64,000 nt of DNA from Amoebidium appalachense (GCA_963693365.1 CAVNZM010000007.1:7936001-8000000); one strand, 5' to 3'; positions 1 to 26,300 are shown, counted from the first letter of the stretch. Notes: generated by a model not told the origin, from the sequence alone. Program-made: numbers and translations.

Positions 1-860
1 TCTCTAGCTCTAATATGCTTTTGTCTATGGGTTTTATGCAGACAAACTGCTCTGTCTACACGTAAAAGAAAATGATTGATTCTTGGATAAAGGTGAAGAT
101 GAAAGCGGAGCGACGGCGCAGAGCAGCCTTTCTACAGTTATCCTGTGTCGCTTGTATGACACTTGCCAGGCAACTCTATTTGGCCGAGTATTACAAAGTG
201 TGACAGCAAAAGCAAGATCTAGACGTCTGAGTCTGAGTTTCGAAATCCAAGCCTCCCCTCCCTCGCAAGTTTCTTTGGGGTCTTCAACATTCAAGTTGTG
301 ATTCAACTCTTTGCTTAGTCTTTTTCCGAAAGTTTTGTTGAGTCGGTCGAAGCGTGTCACAACAAGGTTCACACACAAGAAGCGGATTGGCTAACTCAAC
401 ACCAGTGACGTAAAGCAGTGCAAATTGATTGGTACATATGATCGATGAGTTCGAACCGGGTCAAGCTAACGGTCCAGGCAGGTGTGCTGTGCCATTGTAA
501 AGGTCTACTTATCACAGCAGTATATGCCAAGTTTATATTTTTTAAGTTTAGAAGATATATTAAATATATTTACAACTCTTCATATATGAAATATCTACAT
601 ATCTGGAATGTTGAGATCCACCGATCTATTTGAATCAACGCCGACTCGCTAAAAAAGAAGTCTGTGACCCGTCTCGAACTTAGTAAATTGCGATGCCAGT
701 TGACCATCTGATTGGTTCATTATGCAGATGGCGCGAAAATCTGTGATACGCTTGAAGGCTTTTGCAAGGCCTCCTACCTACTCTGGTATCATACTGACAG
801 GGCCTCCCTTAAAGCTTTGCCCGGCCCCCCCTCTTGGGTGCTACTGTATAGTGGGGGTGG
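1..860. other. non-coding, no gene recognised
   Basis: Mixed-composition sequence with no microsatellite of note. Short open frames exist (for example 34-378 on the minus strand, 114 codons), but none has a recognisable domain, signal peptide or conserved motif, so I do not call a gene. A B-box-like GTTCGAACC at about 449-457 has no matching A box upstream. Confidence 0.5.
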
Positions 861-861
861 G

Positions 862-1243
862 TGTTAGAAAGGCTGGACTGATTCTGAGTTCTTCGTTGGG
901 AAGAGAGAGTGGGGGGGCGCCGTTACGGATAGGCCGGACTTATTCCGAGTTGGTTCGTTGGAAAGAGAGATGGACGAGTGGTGTGAAAAAGGCTGGGCAG
1001 ATTCTGAGGCCGGCCTCATTGGAAAGAGTGATGGGGAGCTGACGTTAGAAAGGCTGGGCTGATTCTGAGTTGTCTCCTTGGAAATAGAGAAGGAGTAGAG
1101 GCATCTAAAAGGCTGGGTTGATTCTGGGTGCGCTGGTTGGAAAGACAGTTTGGGGGCGTTAGAAAGGCTAAGCTGATTCTGAGTTAGCTCGTTGGAAAGA
1201 GGGATTGTAGGATGGCGTTAGAAAGGCTGGGATGATGCTGATG
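862..1243. repeat. ~60-bp minisatellite, about 7 copies
   Basis: Degenerate tandem units of the form GTTAGAAAGGCTGG...TGATTCTGAGTT...GTTGGAAAGAGA. The anchor GGCTGG or its variant begins at 871, 932, 991, 1052, 1111, 1166 and 1225, so the spacing is 55-61 bp. Open frames across it are a by-product of the repeat. Confidence 0.8.
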
Positions 1244-1518
1244 TCTTTGTTTGTGTGTATTTTGTGTGTGTTTGGAAGAAGAAAATGCGGGGGGTATACG
1301 CAAAAGGCTATGGGCTACTCATTTTACATCGTTATGGCGAAGTATGCACGTAATATCTGTGATAAAGAGATTCATGGGAAGAGACCGAACTTTTTCTGGT
1401 GAGTTGATGTGTTAATTCTAACACTTTCGCAGATCCAACAAAAAGATGAACACTAGCCAGGGATCCGTTGCAGTTATTGTTGAAACTTGGTGATGTGCCA
1501 TCCACACGTGCAAGGGGG

Positions 1519-1763
<245 letters not shown>

Positions 1764-1764
<1 letters not shown>

Positions 1765-2064
1765 CGTGCGCTCACAGCGCGTTACTCTTTAGGTTCCTGT
1801 AGCATGAGCACCGCGGTTGTTGATGGGAGAAGGGGGGGGGGGGGAGGGGAGGGGGAGGGGAGGGAGGAGGAGGGGGAGGGGAAGGAGGGGGGGGGGGGGG
1901 GGGGGGTTCTTAAAGCACACACACACCGTGACGTGCGCTCACAGCGCGTTACTCTTTAGGTTCCTGTAGCATGAGCACCGTGGTTGTTGTTAGGAGAAGG
2001 GGAAGGAGGGGAGAAAAGGGGGGGGGGGGAGGGGAGGAGGAGGGGGGGGGGGGGGTTCTTAAAG
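1764..2064. repeat. 167-bp tandem duplication with G tracts
   Basis: The block starting ACGTGCGCTCACAGCG at 1764 recurs at 1931, an exact offset of 167 bp. Both copies continue through the same unique text (TTTAGGTTCCTGTAGCATG) into a G-rich purine tract and end in GGTTCTTAAAG (1906-1916 and 2054-2064). The copies differ by a few substitutions and in G-tract length. Confidence 0.85.
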
Positions 2065-3020
2065 GACTGTTGGCCCCGGGGAGCCGACACAGACAACCTT
2101 TTTTGTTTCCAGAAAAATAACAAACGCTTGAGACATTAGATGGATCTATGGTCTTAGCAGACTCCGGAGGGAAAGTGACGCTGTTTGAGATGAGAGATGA
2201 CCCAAATATGACTCACTTCTGGGAACGTGATGGCTGTGCTGATGTTGATGGTGAGTATTGGTTTGGGAAAAGTTTAAGAGACTGGGTTTGATGGCTGGGC
2301 AAAAACGGCCTGGGTGGAACAGCCGGATGTGGAGATGAGTGGGAGAGAAGAGGGGTGTAGGGGTTGTGGTGTGTGGGGGTGAGAGGGTTGCAGCGTTGGG
2401 CAGTGTCCCTATCTGTGTTTGATTTGGGCGGGGATCATTGCTATTTAGGTCTAGTTCCCGATTCGGAAGGATGGGGAAAAGGGGGGCACCCGGGGCAAAG
2501 GAAAGAAGGGAGGGGGAGGGGGGGGGGGGGGGGGGGGGGTAGACGGTGGCTTTCATATTATTCAGTGGTTCGTGACTGCAATATAGTGCTTATGCTTGTA
2601 CAGTCATTGGGACTCGGACACCCGTACCTATGCATGTAGCAGTGTAATTTGGGGGATTTCTGTGTAACAGTTTTTGTTTGGCCTCTAACAGCTATATAAA
2701 TTCGGGTGCAGGTTTTAGCAATGTGACTTCCAGGCTCCGGGATCTTTTGACATTTGTATGAAGATCCAACCATCCAGAAGGTATTTGGAGTTGTCGGATA
2801 TGTGTGATATTCCCTAGGCTATTCACATGTACTATGATGTAACACATGTACAAATACTTATACCTTTAAGCCTTCCAACGCCTACATCTCGCTGCCAGTG
2901 ACCAACACACACGTTTGTAAATGCTAACTTTAATAGGATTATTCGTATCCCTTAGAGCGCTGTACTACTAAGGGACTGCTAATAAACGCGGTAATACTAA
3001 GTGACTGCTAAGAAACTGTC
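2065..3020. other. non-coding, mostly unique sequence
   Basis: Contains one poly-G tract at about 2519-2539. The rest is unique, and I see no coding signature, RNA gene or mobile element. Confidence 0.5.
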
Positions 3021-3091
3021 GTATGCATTGCACCTAAACCACAACTGGCGTTACTGTACGTGCTAAGTTGTGGTTTAGGTGCAATGCATAC
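3021..3091. repeat. perfect 25-bp inverted repeat (hairpin)
   Basis: The arms 3021-3045 and 3067-3091 are exact reverse complements (GTATGCATTGCACC... and ...GGTGCAATGCATAC), separated by a 21-bp loop at 3046-3066. I checked it base by base and found no mismatch. No flanking target-site duplication is evident. It could be a small foldback element, a hairpin-forming RNA locus or a replication artefact. Confidence 0.9.
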
Positions 3092-3159
3092 ATGTATGAA
3101 CATGAATGATCATGCATTCTTTTTGGTGTGTGGAACAGTCCCTGGATCTTTCCCTCCCC

Positions 3160-3379
3160 GCCTCCCCCCCCCCCCCCTCCCCCCTCCCCCCCCCCCCCCA
3201 CATACACACCCCACCTCTTCCCCCCCCCCCCACCCAATACACACATGTACTATGCTGTAACAGTGTCTCACACCCACATACGTATAGAGAGAGAGAGACA
3301 GAGAGAGACAGAGAGTGAGAGAGAGTGTGCATGTGTGTGTGAGTGTGTGTGACTGGGGGGGGGGGGGGGGGGGGGGGGG

Positions 3380-3423
<44 letters not shown>

Positions 3424-3507
3424 CCCACACATGCGTGTAGAGAGGCACACACACAGGCCACTTGCCTCAGATCGGGGGGGGGGGGGGGGGGGGCAGGCAC
3501 GGATTTT

Positions 3508-3559
<52 letters not shown>

Positions 3560-3585
3560 ATTTGTGTGTGTGTATGTGTGTGTCT
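3160..3585. repeat. C-rich, G-homopolymer, (GA)n, poly-T and (GT)n cluster
   Basis: In order: interrupted poly-C to 3235, GA/GT-rich sequence 3280-3350, poly-G about 3355-3382, (GA)n to 3420, poly-G about 3474-3493, poly-T about 3505-3529, then (GT)n. All open frames here are low-complexity. Confidence 0.9.
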
Positions 3586-4005
3586 GTAGCACTGTGTGGT
3601 GTGTCTATGCACGTGCGTGCACTCACGCGGCTGTTGTGTGCATACAGCACCACAGTGTGTGCTTGCAGTGCATTTGCGAGTAGTATGCGTGTGTGTTAAA
3701 AGCCTGTTAACAATGTGTGTAAGCGTGTTCATGTGTGTGATACGTCGTGCGCAGATGTACAATCACTGACAAGTGCGCAAAATATGTGCCATGTGCGCTC
3801 TCATGCAGGTTTGCCCAGTTTGTGCGAATATGCTGTGGCTGGGTGTATTTGCTCAGTGTGTGTGTGTGTATACGTGTGCAGCAGTGTATAGAAACCCATG
3901 TGTCGGTGACGTCACTAGAATTATGTGCTTGTATATAGGACGGTGTGGGTGTGGTGTCTTTGCCCCACATAGAGTGGGTATGCACACAGACGTTCAGTGT
4001 CACCG

Positions 4006-4045
<40 letters not shown>

Positions 4046-4448
4046 GCGCGCGCGCGCGCGATAAGTGCAAACATCAGCACACACACAGACATTCCCGGCT
4101 GGCACGTGCACGGGCATACACACACCCACACACCCACCCACCCACACCCACCCACACACACACACGAAATGCACACATCCACATCCATATCCACACACCC
4201 TACAATCCAATCCGAGGCTGGCACATGGGCGCACGAACACAGACACACGTGCACACACACGTGTAACACAGACACACGCTCACACATGTGTTCGCGCATA
4301 AACACAGTCCTGCATACACACAGTCCTACACACACAACTCAATTAGATACTGGCCCTCGCACACAAGTCTTGGACACCGGCACATGTGTGTACAGGTCCT
4401 GGAGCCTCAGGGCCCTGCGCGCACACAAACACGCGCGCACCGCACACG

Positions 4449-4494
<46 letters not shown>

Positions 4495-5053
4495 GAGTAT
4501 CATGACTGCAGGACCGCGCGCGCACGGCCGACCACATGGCATGCAAGCTCCAAAACCACAACTTTTTTCAAGCAGCCATGCCGAAAGTGTACATAGCCAA
4601 TGGAAAAACAAGGAAGTGAGGGCACATCGAGGAGGGGAGGGGGGGGGGGGGGGGGGGGAACGAGCATATTTGCGTTCACGGATGCAGCACACGTTGAAAT
4701 CGAATGCTCTAGACATTTATCTTATCACTTTACCCACAGTAGACACCAAAGGGGCAAACCAACAACTCCATGGCCAACGATCACAATGATGGCAGACCGG
4801 GACCCATGTTTAGTGGGCGGTTGTCAGTTGCAACCTCTCTGAATGCCGGTTGAGTTACTTAAGCTCACTATGTAAAAGTAACCCCCTTTCCCCCCCACAC
4901 ACAAATCTACCCACCCACTCCACCCACATGTACACCCACCCACCCACCCACCCACACAGGCCATCGGCCCCTCCCCCTCCACCCCCCAACCCCCCCACAC
5001 ACACACACAACAAAAAAAAAAAAAAAAAAAAAAGCTGAGATCCACCACAACCC

Positions 5054-5097
<44 letters not shown>

Positions 5098-5324
5098 AAA
5101 GAAAGAAAGAAAACCGACCCACCCACCCCGGCCCCCCACACACACACACCCCCAACACCCACCACCGCTACCTAAAAAAAAGAAGAAAAATACCGACTCT
5201 TGAGCCACCACAGATACCCATACCCCCTCCCCCCCCCTAAAGAAAGTGAGAAGAAATTAAAAGAAAAAGACAGAGCCACCACAGATGCCCATCAACCTTC
5301 CCCCCCCCCCCCCCCCCCCCCCGG

Positions 5325-5400
<76 letters not shown>

Positions 5401-5420
5401 CCCAAAAAAAAAAAAAAAAT
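3586..5420. repeat. CA/GT-rich and homopolymer-rich non-coding region
   Basis: Includes (CA)n at about 4006-4041 and 4453-4493, alternating CG/CA sequence, a G tract near 4634-4659, and three C-tract to A-tract junctions: about 4990-5032, 5050-5100 and 5306-5419, the last with (CA)n between the tracts. Islands at about 3720-3990, 4500-4620 and 4680-4860 are unique but show no gene. Confidence 0.8.
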
Positions 5421-5837
5421 CACCTCCACAGGTGCATTTACTCCATGAAACCGCCGCAAGTTGGCGGGTCGGTTGTTTGCTCAGAACGACCCAGGCATAT
5501 TCCTACTTTTTTGTTGTGTTATAAAAACTTTGCAAGAGCCATTGTTTTTGTATTTTATTTCCGATTTCCAGAAATCACCGGGTCCGCCTAATATGTATAT
5601 CAATATTATCTCATAGAACGGCAAGTATGCCAGCAGGCTTATATACTTATTACCGCGGTTTTCAAACCAATAAATACTAAAATGTGCCTATAGGGTATAA
5701 CTCATCACGTGGTACACAGGAACTGCATACTCCTGTTCAGGCATTCATTATGTTTATACAAACTATACACCGGTCCTAAGTCCAGCGGAAAGAACAATAA
5801 CATATTCAATTCTTAAAACATTACACACACACTCGCA
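5421..5837. other. 3' flank of the VWC-module gene
   Basis: Unique AT-richer sequence downstream of the minus-strand stop at 5838. A minus-strand AATAAA at 5559-5554, about 280 bp past the stop, is a possible polyadenylation signal. No other feature seen. Confidence 0.35.
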
Positions 5838-20105
<14,268 letters not shown>

Positions 20106-21328
20106 ATCTATAGGTAGAGGGCTCTAGGGCCCTAAAAAAACACCGGCCTTATACTCTAATGTTATAACTATTATAGCAAAGACGCCCTCATGGGGTGCGC
20201 TACTAAACGAAAACCAGTTAACACACTCCAGACACGGTGGGGACTGTAGCGACACCTTTGGGCCGTCTGCGACTTTGACGGTAGGCTTGATTTGGTATTT
20301 CAACAAATTCATTCAGCGACGCCCTCTTTTCCAACAAAGTTTAGATGATATTGGAATTACACAGCTCTTAGAATTTTGAATTGTTTCAATTTGCGACAGG
20401 AATCACCATTAATATCCAACAATTTGCCCATTTAAGTAATAAATGGCTGATTAAAACCTAGATATAAATCTTAAATATCAAATTCAATTTTACGGGGAAA
20501 GTTTTGTAAATGGGGATCTGTTTAATTTTGCTGGGGTTGAATCATAAAGCCAGCGGCCTTCTAACTGGCGCTTGCTAATGGAATTTTTGGTGTTGGCGAA
20601 TTGCGATTGGCTACATGCAGGATCCCCCTATACCTTACTAAAGTCTTCATGTAAACAAGCCCAGGGCGAGTTTTGTTTTGATCTACACAGCTCGCAGACA
20701 AAATGCAAAGTAATATTAACTGACTATAAAATGTATTAATCGTATTAAATGGTGGTGCTCATTATGCTTTGAAGAAAAGCTTGTTAGTGCTATAGTGTAA
20801 AAATATTTTGCAACAAACGAATAATCTTTCCCTCCATAGAGGAATGTGCATAACCCACCGCCGGTCTCTGCATTGGCTCGGACGCGATCCCGAACTGTTT
20901 CGCGACATCGATGTCTTGCCCTCCAGAACCAGAAAGCTTTAGAGCCTCGATATTGTATTTATTTAGTGGATGTACATTAATGTGTGTGATACTATTCTCA
21001 TTGAATTTTTTAGCTGGGTATTTTTTTTGGGTGCTGCTGTTGACCTACAAATATCCCATGCCATGCACCTGACTTGAAACAGAGAAGTTGGGCGGCCAAT
21101 AAAATGCTGCACTGTGATTGGAGGTCAGTCCAGGAATGTTTTCATTGTCCGGACCGGCGTCATCTTCTAATGATATAGAACTAATCATAATGAAGGAAGC
21201 ATCTACGTTCATTGAACGTTCAACGGTTACATACCGTTCTTGTCTGCAAGCATGTCGACCAGACAGTCGGGCCCGGTGCACGGTCCAAAGTGCACACGTT
21301 GGCCTGGGCGGAGCAGCTTGAAAAACTA
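20106..21328. other. 5' flank of the VWC gene and unique intergenic DNA
   Basis: A minus-strand TATAAG at 20154-20149, about 45 bp upstream of the ATG, could be its TATA element. Beyond about 20300 the sequence is AT-richer and unique, with no gene or repeat recognised. Confidence 0.4.
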
Positions 21329-21954
21329 CCGAATCCCTGCACGGGGGGCAGGTTGGTGCAATGGTAAGATCTCTGCGTGTCAAGCTCAAAGTCGCAGGAT
21401 CGATCCTGGTTACTTCCGATTTTTCTGCCTGGACGGTCCATCGGTCTGGCCGCCCCCTACAATAGAAGCCATCACCCCAGACCACGTCAAGCAGCACCAC
21501 CAATTTGTTATCATCCGGCCGCAAGACATGACGTCATGAACAGCACCGGCCCTCTGACGTCGACGGCGCGCCACTTGCGCATCCCAGCCCAACGTTCAAG
21601 TGGGAGACCAATCCGAGTCACCGGCCACGGTTCGGGTCAGCGTCCTGGGCATGGGGTCTTCCCCTTTCAAGTCTTTATGTTTGTGTATGTGTCCAGGGTC
21701 GCTCCCGGCTGGTGTTGTTAATTGAAGTGAGCTGTGCTCACTTGCCCACTAGCGTTGCTGCGGCTAGAACCGTGGGATAAGGCGAAACTAAAAATAGTGC
21801 CAGTTGGGGTCGATTAGAATCCTGACAATTATGAGTGTGCTATACAGTATTATCTGTGTCTAGGCGCCCCTGAGGCAGTGCCTCACCGGGAGTGAAACGG
21901 GATGAAATAAAAAATAAAATAAAAAAATAAAAATAAAAAATCCGAATCCCTGCA
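21329..21954 (+). mobile_element. tRNA-derived SINE with 13-bp target-site duplications
   Basis: The body is 21342-21941 (600 bp). Its 5' head is tRNA-like: an A-box-like GGTTGGTGCAATGGTAAG at 21351-21368 and a B-box-like GGATCGATCCT at about 21397-21407, the arrangement of an internal RNA polymerase III promoter. The 3' end is an A-rich tail of AAATAAAA-type units (about 21904-21940). Flanking copies of CCGAATCCCTGCA at 21329-21341 and 21942-21954 are identical 13-bp direct repeats. It has no protein-coding capacity, so a LINE must have mobilised it. The middle and tail modules match no family I can name. Confidence 0.85.
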
Positions 21955-22263
21955 TTGCATGCATGCTACGTGCAGATAAGGAGTCCACATACCTGAGGGA
22001 GGCGTACAGTAGTTATTGTTCATGCATGGATGTGCGAACGGACGCATCGTGGATATCACCCGGTGATGCTGATTATGAGCGGCACCGTGGCACAGCAGTG
22101 CTTCGGCAAGTCATAAATGAAGCTGACTCGATATCGATCTCGCAGTCGAACTTCCGGTACTTGCAATAATGCATCGGAATATTAATGCTTGCAAAATATT
22201 TTGAATCCTGTACGTATCAGTAAGGATCCGGCCCCGGCCCGGTCACGATCACCGGTCGGGCCA

Positions 22264-22296
<33 letters not shown>

Positions 22297-23308
22297 GAAC
22301 AGAAGGGGGGGAAGGGAAGAATTCGAGGGAGGGAGTGATACGGTGGGCGGCGGATGTGGACCACGGCTGAGGGGGAGAAGGGGGGGATGGAACCGTTGCT
22401 GAGAGGAGGGAGCGGGCCGGAGGTAGGGGGGGGGGGGGGGGGGGAGGGGGGGGGGGGGGGGGGGGCCAGTACCGAATCCATACCAAGGATCCGGAGCCTC
22501 TGAGCCTCTCCAAGTTGAGGATATATACACATGTGTGTACCGTACACGCACCGCACACACTGCACACACACACACACACACCGTGGCACGCACACATACA
22601 CATGCATATGTTCACGCACACTTACACAAATTTAAACACACATACACAAACACACACACAAGACTTAGTGTACATGCGCACACGCACACGCAGGCACACA
22701 CACAAACACATACATGACAAAGAGTACACACGCACGCACGCACACACACACACACGCATGTACACACATACACACGCACACAAACACAGGCAAACCACAC
22801 ACAGTCGCTCACCTACTCGCTCACACACTCTTCTTAGATCTCTACTACACATGCACACACATACACACACATGCACACACACTCTCTCTCTTTCTCTTTC
22901 TCACTCACTCATACACACACTGTGACCATGCACACACACATAAGGACGTGTGGACGCACGCATGCACACATGTACACACAGCCCGAGTGTGTGAGTGTGC
23001 TGCTGTATGCCGGCAGGGAAAGGGGTAGGGGTACGAGGGTTGGAGGTGGAGGCTAGATGGGTGGATGGTGCCGCAGATGGTAGGTGGTGTGGGGGTGGGG
23101 CTAGGTGGGTGGGTGGTGGTTGTTGGGTGGGGGGGGGGGGGGGGGGGGGGGGGGGAATGGTAGACGATAAGAGGCTGCGGGTATACGTATCATGTGGAAC
23201 CTCCGGAAAGTTAGAAAGAATCAAATGGCTCGTGAAATCAAAGGCAAAGGGTGCGAGGACAGTCAATTTGGAACGGGGGGAGCAAGGGAGGGGATGTGTT
23301 ACCGAGTG
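21955..23308. other. intergenic, with G/C tracts and CA-rich microsatellites
   Basis: Poly-C at about 22265-22294, poly-G at about 22427-22466, loosely repeated CACACA/CACGCA sequence 22540-22980, and poly-G at about 23129-23155. No gene recognised. Confidence 0.6.
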
Positions 23309-23314
23309 CAACAC

Positions 23315-23824
23315 GCCTTCACAAAGGGCCCAACCACATGGGCAGAGTCAGCTTGCAAAAAAGCAGAATTATTCTGCGAAAAGCGGAATTATTCTGCAAA
23401 ATGCAGAATTATTCTGCAAAAGCTGAATCACTCTACTTTTAGCAGAATTATTCTGCAAAAGCAGAATCACTCTGTTTTTAGCTGAATCACTCTGCCTTTA
23501 GCAGAATCATTCTGCTTTTTGCAAAATTATTCCGCTTTTTGCAGAATAATTCCGCTTTTGACAGCAGAATAATTCTGCTTTTAGCAGAGAGATTCTGCTC
23601 TTAGCAGATTGATTCTGCTGTTTGCAGAGTGATTCTGCTTTTAGCAGATTGATTCTAGTTTTGCAGAATAATTCTGCTTTTAGCAGATTGATTCTGCTTT
23701 TGCAGAATAATTCTGCTTTCAGCACAGTGATTCTGCTTTTTGCAGAATAATTCTGCTTTTTGCAGAATAATACTGCTCGGAGCAAGTTGACTCAGCCGAT
23801 GTGGTTGGGGCCCTTCACGACAGA
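23315..23824. mobile_element. foldback-type inverted-repeat element made of ~20-bp palindromes
   Basis: The outer arms are inverted copies: AAAGGGCCCAACCACAT near 23323-23339 against ATGTGGTTGGGGCCCTTC near 23800-23817, each followed inward by a GAGTCAGCTTGC/GCAAGTTGACTC pair. The interior (about 23357-23775) is about 20 degenerate units centred on the palindrome GCAGAATWATTCTGC, with AAAA spacers on the left and TTTT on the right. A direct hexamer CAACAC lies outside both ends (23309-23314, 23825-23830) and may be a target-site duplication. There is no coding capacity, so mobility is inferred from structure only. Confidence 0.65.
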
Positions 23825-23830
23825 CAACAC

Positions 23831-24801
23831 AATGCTGTTTGCAAAGCAGACACTGCATCATGAGCAGAGCTCAAACCAGGAAGAAAGTGGGGCGGAGGGG
23901 GAGGATGGATAATACAGACATGACCGAACTTCTTTGCCCCCCTCCCCCGCCCCACTCCCCACTCCCACTCCTCATACACATATTAGCATACGTTCGAGAG
24001 CATCCAGTCCTCTCTAAGGGCAGGAGAAATCTATCAATACAATGAGTCAACACACTAACTATTCTCAAGATGAGTTATTGCTGCACGTGCGGGAAGCTGT
24101 GGTAACAACGAGACTGTGAGGGGTTATGTCAGAAAGCAGTAGGTGAAGGTGACGGGGAGGAGGGGTGGGTTATGTGACGAGTCAAACAAGCAAGCGTCTA
24201 CAATCTGTACAGACTGTTTAACGGTGACAGTGTTCTTCAGGTGCCTAAGAGAAATCCATATGTTTAGTGGCACCGGCTTATTGGTTATTTTATTTATTCC
24301 CCTCGTGCGTGCGTGTTTATGTGTGTGCGGGTGAGGAAGTAGGCGGCGGCGGTGGTGGTGGTGGTGGTGGCAGGGGGAATGTTTGCGGTCAGTGCCAGTG
24401 AGGGGATGAACTGCGCCAACCTGAGGTCACTGTAACATCGCATTTTTTTGTATAATACTCGCTTGGCTAATTGTTCTGTGGGTTATATATGCAATAACCA
24501 ACAACAATTCCAACATTGAGAAAGCGTATCGAGACAAAGAAAATCACAGAGAATTGTGTTTCATATTGGATACGATGATAACGCTTTTTTAAAAGGAGAA
24601 GATTGATGCAGATTAGCTCATTGGGATAGTTCTGCCTACACCAGTCACACATCCCGGCCAGAGATCCCAACTGTGTCCTGACCTGCCTGAGCTTCAAAAC
24701 TTCTATGTCACCATAGACCTGCTAATAAACACAGAGACCCCAAGCAACCAAGCATCCACAACAACAGGATACAAGAAGTGGGTTAATCCTGCCTCAGAGT
24801 C
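23831..24801. other. intergenic, no gene recognised
   Basis: Mostly unique sequence with a short (GGT)n-like stretch at about 24347-24370. The part next to 24801 should include the 3' UTR of the minus-strand cysteine-rich gene. Confidence 0.5.
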
Positions 24802-25236
24802 TTAACAGCCCATGGCTCTCATATAGTTCTTGCCAGCTTGGTCCGCAGCCCAGCAGGCCGCCCCACAGCGAGCAATCGCCGCCGCGCCGCGCTGATAAAG
24901 ACATCCGCCACATACTGCCTGCAGAGCACGCAGACATACAAGACGGGGGCAGCCGTTTACGGCCAACCAGTCTCTGTCATACGGGTTGGTAATGCACTGC
25001 GTCACACAGTTGAACAGGGTTTCATTTTGCTTGGTGCTTAGCCCCTGGGGAAAGCAGCGGGAGCAGCGTTGAAGCACTCTGTAGGGACATGTGGTGCCTA
25101 GAGGTTTGTAGATGAAGATGTTGGCAATGGTGACAATGCCCAGGTCGGTGCCTGGGGCTAGGCCCACGGGAGATGTTTGGGCAAAGGTGCACGCGATAGA
25201 AAAAAGGACAGACACAAGAACGGAAAAAAACCTCAT
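24802..25236 (-). CDS. small secreted 12-cysteine protein (paralogue A)
   Basis: Single-exon gene for 144 residues. An upstream in-frame ATG would add 26 residues, but I start at MRFFSVLVSVLFSIACTFAQ because this is a clean signal peptide. The mature part has 12 cysteines (50, 58, 61, 77, 81, 96, 101, 109, 112, 124, 128, 144). They form two related halves, C-x7-C-x2-C-x15-C-x3-C and C-x7-C-x2-C-x11-C-x3-C, plus Cys96 and the C-terminal Cys. An even cysteine count and a signal peptide suggest a disulfide-stabilised extracellular protein. An N-E-T sequon lies at residue 71. Its paralogue is encoded divergently at 26301. I recognise no named family, and its function is unknown. Confidence 0.8.
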   Translation of the reverse strand: MRFFSVLVSVLFSIACTFAQTSPVGLAPGTDLGIVTIANIFIYKPLGTTCPYRVLQRCSRCFPQGLSTKQNETLFNCVTQCITNPYDRDWLAVNGCPRLVCLRALQAVCGGCLYQRGAAAIARCGAACWAADQAGKNYMRAMGC

Positions 25237-26300
25237 TTTCGCCGTTGATGTCGAATAGAGCGAGTGTATATGCGTCCTGTGTTTTGAGCTGGCGTGAATA
25301 GTGGGAAAGGGCAAGGGTTTTCAGTTTACACAATTCCAGGTGTTGCCAGTTGGTGCGATCGTTTTCCTGGGTTCGACACCTGTAAAATGTCGACGTTGTG
25401 CACCTTGAACACTGCTCGGCGACGGTCAGACGGTCATGACTGTTGCTGTTGTTATTGTGGAATTTGCCACACCTTCAGGAATTCCGAGTACTACCGTACA
25501 TTCAGGCTTAACATGCATACTACTGTATATATTAGAGTGTAAAACCAGCAAAAAATATGCATAAGTGCTTAGTTTTGGAAACTAGTAAACTGCATTTATA
25601 TAAGAAATACATATTGAGAGAGACAATATTCAGAGCTTCGTGATACGTTCTGCGATATGGAGGTATTTGCCGCGCTCAACTCTTGCTTGTGGAGCCAATC
25701 GGTCGTCTCCCGGATGAAGCCGGACGCGGTCACGGGCCTGGCAGTCCCAGCGGTGTCCCTGGCTCAGCGGCGCCACGCACATCATTATTTAAAAAACTCT
25801 ATATGTGTCTTGAGGTATGTACATGCAAGTGTATTTTTGACGGTTGACATATCCCCCTTTCACCCAAAGCCCTGTGCGTTTATTTTTTTGGGTGTGAAGA
25901 GGAGAAGGTTCCACCATGGCCACGGATCTGGACTATGGAGGTTCCGCCGATCGAATTCCATTCTCGCCGATCTCCAAGTCCGCATTTGAAATCAAATATC
26001 GATTAGTGGTTGGTTAATGGCATTATCTTATAACCATATAAAGATATACGTTTTCCTTGAAAACATTCTAAGGTTTAGTATCACACGTGACTAGAGGGTT
26101 TACATTACATACTCCAGCATAAAACCACTATAAACTGCATAGCGTTGCAACGGTTGCATGCAACTCTTGCCCGCTACATATGTGGGTGCGACAGCAGAAG
26201 CGATGTGTTTTCCCGCCAAACCTACCCTCACTCTCACCAAAACACTTTCACTTTGTGTTATTCCATACTAGTAGCTTGAGCACAACCATTACCAGCAACC
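25237..26300. promoter_or_regulatory. shared divergent intergenic region between the 12-Cys paralogues
   Basis: 1,064 bp separates the two start codons, so both promoters lie here. On the plus side, ATAAAACC (26119-26126) and TATAAA (26129-26134) sit about 170 bp upstream of the 26301 ATG. I saw no TATAAA for the minus-strand gene. No repeat or RNA gene recognised. Confidence 0.4.

Noticed and set aside
21342-21415. Functional tRNA gene
   Set aside because: A- and B-box-like sequences are present, but I could not fold a full cloverleaf, and the 600-bp body, A-rich tail and flanking duplications show a SINE.
23357-23775. CRISPR-like array of regular palindromic repeats
   Set aside because: Repeats are contiguous, with only 4-5-nt spacers and inverted polarity. 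There are no unique spacers, and the genome is eukaryotic.
23507-23785. Minus-strand open frame with KAELFCK repeats
   Set aside because: Translation of the palindromic foldback repeat.
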